From the NCBI GenBank assembly GCA_026129915.1, contig JAHCHD010000015.1, positions 1-49,156 of the forward strand: a DNA stretch of 49,156 nucleotides, given 5' to 3'. Below the pieces are notes generated by a model. The model worked only from the letters and a program-made list of their open reading frames with translations, searched no databases and was not told the DNA's origin. Of the stretch, positions 43,883-49,156 are shown piece after piece (position 1 is the first letter of the stretch; every line of letters starts with the position of its first letter). Both the position numbers and the translations under genes were made by a program. This DNA comes from Bryobacterales bacterium. Lineage in GTDB: Bacteria > Acidobacteriota > Terriglobia > Bryobacterales > Bryobacteraceae.

Positions 43883-44695
43883 CTAACGAGCCAGTTCCTC
43901 CATCATGCCCACGCTGGAGCTAGCGCCAATACGGCTGGCGCCGGCAGCCATCATGCCTAGGGCAGCTTCCGCGGTTCGAATGCCACCCGCCGCCTTCACG
44001 CCCAGATCCGTTCCCACCACCTGCCGCATCAGACGCACGCGATCCTCTGTGGCGCCGCCCGAGGGGTGAAAGCCGGTGGATGTCTTCACGAAGTCAGCCC
44101 CCGCCAGTCTTGCCAGGGCACAGCCCAGGGCAACCTCCGTGTCGTTCAGCGCGGCAGTCTCCAGAATCACCTTTAGCAGGGCGTCGCCGCGATGGCAGAT
44201 TCCTGCAAGTTCCGCGATTTCCGCCTTCACGTAATCCAATTCCCCTTGCCGCAGAAGCCCGACAGGCACCACCATGTCGAGTTCCCGTGCACCCTTGCGG
44301 ATGGCCAGTTCGGCCTCGGCACACTTCACTGGCACGGGCACCGCTCCGCTTGGGAAGCCCACCACGGTACACACTGCCACCTGAGTACCGCGCAATTCGC
44401 GCTCTGCAACGCTCACCCAAATTGGCTGCACGCATACGGAAAAGAAACGGAAAGCACGGGCTTCCGCGCAGAGTTGCACAATCTCATCGCGGGTTGCTTC
44501 CGGCTTCAGGTTCGTGTGGTCAATCCGGGCGGCCAATTCCGCGGCGGACGAACGCTCGTTTGCCGGGAATGCATTGTTTCCAACAGCGGAAGCAGCTTGG
44601 CTGGCATGGGAACGCATCCGCAGGACTTCTTCCGTGATCTCGCTCACCAGTTGCGTCAGCGCCACCGGATCCAGCGTTTTCCCCTCCACACCCAC
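43883..44695 (-). CDS. deoC: deoxyribose-phosphate aldolase
   Basis: It cleaves 2-deoxyribose 5-phosphate to glyceraldehyde 3-phosphate and acetaldehyde in deoxynucleoside catabolism. GTG 44695 has GGAGG 5 nt upstream; the frame also reaches 44758. The core starts near residue 52 with AARIDHTNLKPEATRDEI. It continues through VCTVVGFPSGAVPVPVK and ELDMVVPVGLLRQGE, the Schiff-base lysine in ADFVKTSTGFHPSGGATE, and VKAAGGIRTAEAALGMMAAG. All catalytic positions are present. The 50-residue N-terminal extension before the core is longer than usual. A SpoIIE-type phosphatase gene follows within 18 bp. Confidence 0.94.
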   Translation of the reverse strand: MGVEGKTLDPVALTQLVSEITEEVLRMRSHASQAASAVGNNAFPANERSSAAELAARIDHTNLKPEATRDEIVQLCAEARAFRFFSVCVQPIWVSVAERELRGTQVAVCTVVGFPSGAVPVPVKCAEAELAIRKGARELDMVVPVGLLRQGELDYVKAEIAELAGICHRGDALLKVILETAALNDTEVALGCALARLAGADFVKTSTGFHPSGGATEDRVRLMRQVVGTDLGVKAAGGIRTAEAALGMMAAGASRIGASSSVGMMEELAR

Positions 44696-44879
44696 ACTCG
44701 CCTCCAAGTTCGTACCCCGCCCTCGGCCACAAGGCGTATAGCCTCCCCGCAGGCGCACCCTTTTAGGGTACCATAGCGCTCTCGTCTCGTCTGCTTAAAT
44801 TATTGAAAACAAAAAGTATATTGCTGCCGAAAGAGACACTTTCCATCCCTCGGGCAGAATGTGCAATCTACCGTGGTAG

Positions 44880-45344
44880 ATGTTGCACTTCCAGTTCGCC
44901 ACGCTCATCCGAGCCCCTCGGGAGGCTGTGCTCGCCTTCCACGGGCGCCCGGATGCCATTTGCCTGCTCACTCCCCCGTGGCAACCCATCCAGTTGCTGC
45001 GCCGCCACAACAGCCTGAAGGCTGGAAGCGAGGTGGTGCTTCGCGTTTGGATGGGGCCACTTCCCATCATCTGGCTGGCGCGCCATACCGAGTTCCGCGG
45101 GCTGGACGGCTTTGTCGACGAGCAGATCCGCGGCCCCTTCCGCTATTGGCGGCACGAGCATCGGTTTCAGCAGAATGCCGAAGGAACCCTCCTGGTGGAC
45201 GACATCGCCTGCACGCTGCCAGGCGCCCCAGTCACCCATCTTCTTCTGGGCTGGCTCGTTCGGTTGCAGTTGCGATCCATGTTCGCCTACCGGCACGCGG
45301 TAACGCGACGGAATTGCGAAGCACCTGGAGGGATGGCGGTCTAA
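44880..45344 (+). CDS. SRPBCC-superfamily protein (START/Bet v1-like fold)
   Basis: This 154-aa protein begins FQFATLIRAPREAVLAFHGRP, which is the strand-helix opening of SRPBCC proteins (ligand-binding or cyclase-like). Further strands (GSEVVLRVWMGPLPIIWLARH, GPFRYWRHEHRFQQNAEGT, TLLVDDIACTLPG) and the long C-terminal helix (LRSMFAYRHAVTRRNCEAPG) complete the helix-grip fold. I see no catalytic residues, so it probably binds a hydrophobic ligand. It starts at ATG 44880 with no clear ribosome site. It is divergent from deoC and converges on rarA. Confidence 0.82.
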   Translation: MLHFQFATLIRAPREAVLAFHGRPDAICLLTPPWQPIQLLRRHNSLKAGSEVVLRVWMGPLPIIWLARHTEFRGLDGFVDEQIRGPFRYWRHEHRFQQNAEGTLLVDDIACTLPGAPVTHLLLGWLVRLQLRSMFAYRHAVTRRNCEAPGGMAV

Positions 45345-45391
45345 ACAACTCCAGTCCGGAAGTGGGCGCTTCCCCGCGTGCGGAAGGGTTC

Positions 45392-46771
45392 TCAACCGCC
45401 GCCAGGGTCTTCTTTCCGCCGTGCCTTCCAAGACGCGATTTCCTCCGCTCGGTCAGCAATACGGGCTTCCGCGCCTCGCCGTGTGGGCTGGTAGTACCGA
45501 TTGCCCGACAATTCCGTGGGCAGGCATTCCATCTCCGTCAACGCGTCAGGGTTCTGATGGGCGTGCTGGTACCCGCTTCCGTAGCCCCATTCCTTCATCG
45601 CGCGCGTAGGCGCATTGCGCAGCGCCATGGGCACCGGGTAGGCAGGTTTGCCTCGCACGTCCGCACGCGCTGTGTTCGCCGCCTGATAGGCCGCATCGCT
45701 CTTGGGGGCATACGAAAGATAAATTGCCAGTTGCACCAGTGCCTGGTCGCCCTCGGGGATCCCCAGGAAGTGTACGGTCTGCATCGCGGCGATGGCCTGC
45801 TCCATGGCGCGCGGGTCCGCCAGTCCAATGTCTTCGATGGCCATGCGCACCAGCCGCCGGGCCAGATACATCCGGTCTTCGCCCGCCTCCATCATCCGCG
45901 TGAGCCAGTAGACAGCGGCATCCGCCTGCGAAGACCGCACGCTCTTGTGCAGGGCGGATATCAGATTGAAGTGCTCCTCGCCGCTCTTGTCGTAATAAAG
46001 GCTGCGTTGTTGCAGGATCCGCACCAGATCGTCTTCGGCAACCGCCTCGCCTGGCATCGCCGCGGACACGGTCTCGATGAGATTTAGCGCCGCCCGCGCA
46101 TCGCCGTTGGCCTGACGTGCCAGCGCCAGCAGCAAGTGGTCGTCCATGCGCGGAGCCGCATCGCCCAACCCTCTGTCCGGGTCGTCGATGGCTCGGCGCA
46201 GCAGTTGCACCAGATCTTCCTCGCCCAGCGCCTCCAGTCTGTACACGCGCGACCGCGACAACAGCGCGGCATTGATCTCAAACGAAGGATTCTCAGTGGT
46301 GGCGCCAATCAGCACAATGTCGCCACGTTCCATGTAAGGCAGGAAGGCATCCTGCTGGGCTTTGTTGAAACGGTGTACCTCGTCGACAAAAAGCACCGTC
46401 CGCCGGCCAAGACGACGCGTCCGTTCGGCCTCTGCCATCACTTCCTTCACTTCCTTGATGCCGTTCAGAACGGCGCTGAACGGGATGAAGTCGGCTTTGC
46501 TCGAAGCCGCAATCAGCCGTGCCAGCGTCGTCTTGCCAACACCAGGGGGACCCCATAGGATCAGCGAACCCATCCGGTCACTTTCAATCTGCTTCCGCAG
46601 CGGCATCCCCTCACCCAGCAGATGCTGCTGGCCTACACACTCATCCAGAGTCCTCGGCCGCATCCGTTCCGCCAGCGGGCGACCTTGCATTGGGTGCCCC
46701 TGCACGGCGTCCTCGGCCTTGCCGGCATCCCCGGATTTCGCATCCAGGGGCAGGTCGCCGAAGAGGTTCAT
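45392..46771 (-). CDS. rarA: replication-associated recombination protein A (MgsA/RarA AAA+ ATPase)
   Basis: This 459-aa AAA+ clamp-loader-like ATPase acts at stalled replication forks. PLAERMRPRTLDECVGQQHLLG is the family N-terminus. Walker A is ILWGPPGVGKTTLARLIA, Walker B is RTVLFVDEVHRFNKAQQDAF, sensor 1 is LIGATTENPSFEINAALLSR, and sensor 2/lid is ANGDARAALNLIE. The C-terminal tetramerisation region holds YYDKSGEEHFNLISALHKSV, RGSQADAA-like and ALRNAPTRAMKEWGYGSGY motifs. Its ATG overlaps the stop of the upstream SpoU methyltransferase gene (ATGA), indicating an operon. An Arg/Lys-rich tail ends the protein. Confidence 0.96.
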   Translation of the reverse strand: MNLFGDLPLDAKSGDAGKAEDAVQGHPMQGRPLAERMRPRTLDECVGQQHLLGEGMPLRKQIESDRMGSLILWGPPGVGKTTLARLIAASSKADFIPFSAVLNGIKEVKEVMAEAERTRRLGRRTVLFVDEVHRFNKAQQDAFLPYMERGDIVLIGATTENPSFEINAALLSRSRVYRLEALGEEDLVQLLRRAIDDPDRGLGDAAPRMDDHLLLALARQANGDARAALNLIETVSAAMPGEAVAEDDLVRILQQRSLYYDKSGEEHFNLISALHKSVRSSQADAAVYWLTRMMEAGEDRMYLARRLVRMAIEDIGLADPRAMEQAIAAMQTVHFLGIPEGDQALVQLAIYLSYAPKSDAAYQAANTARADVRGKPAYPVPMALRNAPTRAMKEWGYGSGYQHAHQNPDALTEMECLPTELSGNRYYQPTRRGAEARIADRAEEIASWKARRKEDPGGG

Positions 46772-47634
46772 GGGCGGCCTCCCTTCCCCGTGGCGAGAGG
46801 CGTCGCTCCGTGGGCTCCGGCTACTTTGCCCATTACATAGAGTGCGATGCCCGCGGATACACCCGCGTTCAGGCTCTCCACGCTACGGGTGGGAATGCGA
46901 AAGCCTTCTGCCACCGCGTCCAGCGCGGGACTCACGCCGGCGCCCTCGTTTCCAATGACGAGTGCCGCTGGAAACCGAAGCGGCAGTTCATCTATCGAAA
47001 CCTTGGCCTCAGGAGATGCAGCATACAGGGACAAGCGCTGCGCGCTGGCCATGAACTCCTCCGCCGGAACGCCGTCGAGAAAAGGGAGACGAAACAGAGA
47101 CCCGGCCGACGCGCGGAGCACTTTCGGCGCATCGGGGGATGCACTCCCTTTCAAGAAGACCAAACCGGTCGCGCCGAACGCCTCGGCACTGCGGATAATC
47201 GTGCCAGTATTGCCTGGGTCCTGCACCCGGTCGAGCACCACCAGGAAGCGCTGGTTCGCAAAGAAGTGGGCAGGGTCAGTCGCCGGACGTTCCACCAACG
47301 CGAACACCTCCTGCGAGGTCTCCGTGCTTGCCGTCGCCTGCATCGCCCGAGCGCTCACTTCCACCCAGTCCGTTTTCAGCCGCCCTGCATACACGGCTTG
47401 AAGTTGCTCGAGCTGCCTCGCCGACGCATAAACCCGATAGACTGGCAACCCACTGCGAACCGCTTCCGCCAGCAACCGCGGCGTTTCCGCGATCCAATAG
47501 CGACCTTCCAGGCAGCGGCCTTGGGCCAGCGCCTTGCGCAGCGCCTTCCACTCGGGGTTCGTCGCACTTTCCAATCTCCTGGTTCCCGAAGTTGACCTGG
47601 GCCGGCCGTGGGTGAGATGGGGCAGTGGGGGCAT
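46768..47634 (-). CDS. SpoU/TrmH-family RNA 2'-O-methyltransferase
   Basis: This 288-aa SPOUT enzyme has an N-terminal substrate-binding domain (about 25-125) of L30e-like type. In the catalytic knot, motif 1 is FLVVLDRVQDPGNTGTIIRS, motif 2 is ALVIGNEGAGVSPALD and motif 3 is RSVESLNAGVSAGIALYVMG. These bind S-adenosylmethionine in the trefoil knot and methylate a ribose of rRNA or tRNA. The exact target is unknown; RlmB-like 23S modification is the common guess. The first 20 residues are Pro/Arg-rich, so translation may start later. GATAAT is 11 nt upstream of the ATG. It is coupled to rarA. Confidence 0.92.
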   Translation of the reverse strand: MPPLPHLTHGRPRSTSGTRRLESATNPEWKALRKALAQGRCLEGRYWIAETPRLLAEAVRSGLPVYRVYASARQLEQLQAVYAGRLKTDWVEVSARAMQATASTETSQEVFALVERPATDPAHFFANQRFLVVLDRVQDPGNTGTIIRSAEAFGATGLVFLKGSASPDAPKVLRASAGSLFRLPFLDGVPAEEFMASAQRLSLYAASPEAKVSIDELPLRFPAALVIGNEGAGVSPALDAVAEGFRIPTRSVESLNAGVSAGIALYVMGKVAGAHGATPLATGKGGRP

Positions 47635-47645
47635 AGGGCGTCTCT

Positions 47646-47651
47646 ATTATC
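47646..47651 (-). promoter_or_regulatory. putative -10 box GATAAT before the SpoU methyltransferase gene
   Basis: GATAAT on the minus strand ends 11 nt before the ATG at 47634, giving a leader of about 5 nt. It would drive the methyltransferase-rarA operon. Confidence 0.42.
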
Positions 47652-47704
47652 CCCCGTTTGCACTCGGCAAACTCAGGTTGCGGCAAGCCCGCCCCGCTAG
47701 GGAT

Positions 47705-47965
47705 TCACGGGCCGTGGGCCAGTGATTGCCCCTCTCTTCGGATCGCGGTCTTCCCATGAAATCTTTGGCAACCAGGATCCACCAGATAGATTCCTTGCAG
47801 CTTAAGCCAGGCGATTAGCGCGCCCGGACATCGCCAGCCCGCCGGCCTGCGCACTGCGTAAGCGGTGCCACTCCGCTCGCATCCAAGCCACTCTGGCCAA
47901 TCGCCCCAATCTCCCTCGATTGGGGTTATGCGGGTGTACAGCTCAGAAATCCAACCACCGCCCAT
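47705..47965 (-). CDS. possible small Trp-rich protein (doubtful)
   Basis: This 86-aa ATG-started ORF fills most of an otherwise empty 345-bp gap. It contains six tryptophans (GWISELYTRITP, GDWGDWPEWLGCERSGTAY, GWRCPGALIAWLKLQG), an unusual composition. There is no convincing ribosome site and no family I recognise. It could be a remnant of a decayed gene or a chance ORF. Confidence 0.22.
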   Translation of the reverse strand: MGGGWISELYTRITPIEGDWGDWPEWLGCERSGTAYAVRRPAGWRCPGALIAWLKLQGIYLVDPGCQRFHGKTAIRREGQSLAHGP

Positions 47966-47979
47966 TCCAACCCGCCCGT

Positions 47980-48459
47980 CTATTTCAGCTGGCCAGTGAA
48001 CGTAGATTCCAGCCGAGCGTACGAGGCCTCCATGCCATGTTCCATGCCCGTCGCCAGCATTGCCGTGCGCGTCTCCGCATCCGGAAGAGTCATCCGCATT
48101 CGCAACATGGTTCCGTCGCCGTCCGCTTCAAGCAACGTCTCGACGTGATTGTCTGGCGTAGGGTCTGGCAGGTGCATCCGCTCCACGTGCACAATCCGGT
48201 GCGGCGGATCTAGTTCCACATACTCGCCCGTCAAATAGAACCCGCCCCCTTTGCCATCGCACCACTCGAAGCGAATCCGCCCCCCAGCCCACGGTTCGCT
48301 GATGCACACCGGCATCGTCCAACCATCCGGACCCAGAAGCCATTGCTGCATCCATTCCGGGTCAGTATGCGCCCGGAACACTTCCTCTGGCGGAGCCGCA
48401 AAGCGCCTCGTGATGAGGACATGCGTCTCCCCGTCGGTTGCTATCGTTAGTTTCGACAT
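47980..48459 (-). CDS. AHSA1/SRPBCC-domain protein cotranscribed with an ArsR regulator
   Basis: This 159-aa protein is of the activator-of-Hsp90-ATPase homologue type: THVLITRRFAAPPEEVFRAHTDPEWMQQWLLG at the start, GGRIRFEWCDGKGGGFYLTGEY and TLLEADGDGTMLRMRMTLPD in the sheet, and a final helix with MEHGMEASYARLE. Such proteins have a helix-grip ligand pocket. They are very often encoded next to ArsR-type repressors, as here, where its ATG overlaps the repressor stop by one base (TGATG). The ligand is unknown. Expression is probably controlled by the upstream regulator. Confidence 0.92.
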   Translation of the reverse strand: MSKLTIATDGETHVLITRRFAAPPEEVFRAHTDPEWMQQWLLGPDGWTMPVCISEPWAGGRIRFEWCDGKGGGFYLTGEYVELDPPHRIVHVERMHLPDPTPDNHVETLLEADGDGTMLRMRMTLPDAETRTAMLATGMEHGMEASYARLESTFTGQLK

Positions 48460-48797
48460 CAGACTTCGGTTCCCTTCCCCGCATCGTTCCGCGCCGCCAG
48501 CAGTTGGTCAAGGCGCGCGTAATTGGTCTCCATCGCCCGGCGCATCATCGCCAGCCAGCCATCCATTTCCTCAAAGGCGCCTGGGGTCAGTCGGCACGGT
48601 CGCTTCGCTCCCTCCACCCTTCGTGCGATCAGGCCAGCCTGCTCCAGCATGCGTAAGTGTCTGGATATCGCTGGCTGGCTAATCGAGAATGGCTTGGCCA
48701 GCTCCGTTACCGTCGCTTCACCTTGCGCCAACCGGGCCAATATCGCCCGGCGAGTTGGGTCGCCAAGAGCTGTAAACGCTGCGTCCAGATCCATCAT
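48459..48797 (-). CDS. ArsR/SmtB-family winged-helix transcriptional repressor
   Basis: This 112-aa protein has the ArsR winged helix: FTALGDPTRRAILARLAQGEATVTELAKPF, then recognition helix SQPAISRHLRMLEQAGLI and wing RRVEGAKRPCRLTP. It has only one Cys and none of the usual metal-site Cys-x-Cys motifs, so it belongs to the non-metal group paired with AHSA1 proteins. Two tandem ATGs (48797 and 48794) can serve as the start. An AT-rich inverted repeat overlaps the -10 box and the start codon, fitting autorepression. The AHSA1 gene follows with a 1-bp overlap. Confidence 0.94.
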   Translation of the reverse strand: MMDLDAAFTALGDPTRRAILARLAQGEATVTELAKPFSISQPAISRHLRMLEQAGLIARRVEGAKRPCRLTPGAFEEMDGWLAMMRRAMETNYARLDQLLAARNDAGKGTEV

Positions 48798-48815
48798 ATA
48801 ACATTTTCATTATAT
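48796..48815 (-). promoter_or_regulatory. putative ArsR operator: inverted repeat overlapping promoter and start codon
   Basis: ATATAA and TTATAT form a perfect 6-bp dyad with an 8-nt centre, in an AT-rich island inside a GC-rich neighbourhood. The dyad covers the TATAAT box and touches the first two bases of the ATG. A repressor bound here would block RNA polymerase. That the ArsR protein binds it is inference. Confidence 0.55.
48809..48814 (-). promoter_or_regulatory. -10 box TATAAT of the arsR-AHSA1 operon
   Basis: A consensus TATAAT on the minus strand ends 11 nt before the ATG at 48797. TTTCCT/TTCCTA about 17 nt upstream is a poor -35. The leader would be about 5 nt. Confidence 0.5.
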
Positions 48816-48855
48816 AACTAAACTGTAAATTTAGGAAACTGCAAATTCGTGTCGC

Positions 48856-49156
48856 TCACCCCTTCCCCGCAATCGAACACATCGGCCCGCCCGGGCACCA
48901 CGACCCGGTACCCGGAGTTGGACGTGAAACGGTAGCCCCGATGCGCCGGCTCGCCACGCTGGCCGAGGTAGCAACGAAGCCGAGGTAGGCTTGCCGGTCC
49001 AGATACAACAGCCGATCCTCATCGGAAAAGTGGATGTGGGCATGACAGTTACCCCGCTGAGTCACATGGTGCGGGGCATCATGGTCCAGCCGCGTGCGTC
49101 CTCCGCCTCCGCGTTCCAGGGAATGCGGCAGCGCAGGGAACGCGAAGGCAGGGCAT
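48856..49156 (-). pseudogene. remnant of a REP-associated (Y1/IS200-like) transposase
   Basis: Read leftward from the window edge, the frame encodes PHHVTQRGNCHAHIHFSDED and then RLLYL, which matches the N-terminal PHHVTQRGN...F-x-D-x-D-x-x-x-YL region of TnpA-REP transposases. The expected later parts, including the HUH motif (usually MPNHVHL), are missing. After LLYLDRQAYLGF the frame becomes Ser/Pro/Gly-rich and stops at 48856. The upstream Gly/Arg stretch (LERGGGGRTRLDHD) also differs from the family. It is therefore a truncated or frameshifted copy, continuing beyond the window edge. Confidence 0.6.

Larger units (their letters stand above)
47635..47979. other. 345-bp gap between the SpoU and AHSA1 genes
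   Basis: Apart from the promoter-like box near its left end, the gap holds only one weak minus-strand ORF, listed separately. No tRNA-like fold, repeat or strong hairpin was noticed. Confidence 0.45.

Noticed and set aside
44758..44770. Palindrome ACCCTTTTAGGGT upstream of deoC, considered as an operator or telobox-like site
   Set aside because: It is a single short palindrome with no second copy and no known matching regulator; not enough to call.
1..49156. tRNA, rRNA, CRISPR arrays, riboswitches
   Set aside because: None was recognised on reading both strands: no TΨC-like GTTCGAATC block with a foldable partner, no regularly spaced identical repeats, and no known riboswitch core. A covariance-model scan would be decisive.

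Overview
The window looks like the chromosome of a soil acidobacterium of the Solibacter/Bryobacter type. The reasons are an ADOP-type (acidobacterial duplicated orphan permease) protein at the left edge, high GC, many secreted or glycan-related proteins, and housekeeping genes scattered without large canonical operons. This placement is inferred from gene content only. I see no rRNA, tRNA, CRISPR array or intact mobile element.

Layout. 1-4545: the 3' part of an ADOP/FtsX permease converges on the three-gene proton-translocating transhydrogenase operon (pntAA-pntAB-pntB, minus strand). 4718-6676: a secreted parallel beta-helix protein. 6698-10316 (minus): phosphoglycerate mutase, a polyprenol-phosphate-sugar-synthase-like GT2, a flippase-like membrane protein and a YIP1-family membrane protein. 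10478-15434 (minus): RsbW-like kinase and STAS antagonist, rpoZ, coaBC, a type-4 uracil-DNA glycosylase and an SH3-type lipoprotein. 15579-20556 (minus): an unusual group of a TIM-barrel glycosidase-like protein, a class III aminotransferase and a Gfo/Idh/MocA oxidoreductase. 20658-25319: an acidic secreted protein, a membrane-anchored penicillin-acylase-type hydrolase and a CNNM/CorC transporter. 25326-29777: ribosomal protein S1, divergent from an NtrB/NtrC-like two-component pair. 29778-31600: a lower-GC patch with an M28 peptidase and a UPF0158 protein.

31713-38850: malic enzyme-phosphotransacetylase fusion, Tat-type metallophosphoesterase, ribokinase, a DUF507 protein, aspartokinase and cytidylate kinase. 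39090-44695: a small basic protein, a sugar isomerase/epimerase-like protein, diaminopimelate decarboxylase, a GAF-GAF-SpoIIE phosphatase and deoxyribose-phosphate aldolase. 44880-49156: an SRPBCC protein, the SpoU methyltransferase-RarA operon, an ArsR-AHSA1 operon with a likely operator, and the remains of a REP-type (Y1) transposase at the right edge.

How genes connect. Transhydrogenase and malic enzyme both bear on NADPH supply. lysC and lysA lie 2.6 kb apart and serve the lysine/DAP branch. The RsbW/STAS pair and the GAF-SpoIIE phosphatase are the three classes of part in a partner-switching circuit, but are 27 kb apart with no sigma factor visible. A recurring layout is a TAnAAT-like -10 hexamer only 6-12 nt before the start codon, suggesting many leaderless or nearly leaderless mRNAs. 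No obviously new defence or biosynthetic system is present. The most worthwhile leads are the glycosidase/aminotransferase/oxidoreductase group, the duplicated DUF507 protein, the small basic protein with tandem promoters, and the ArsR operator.
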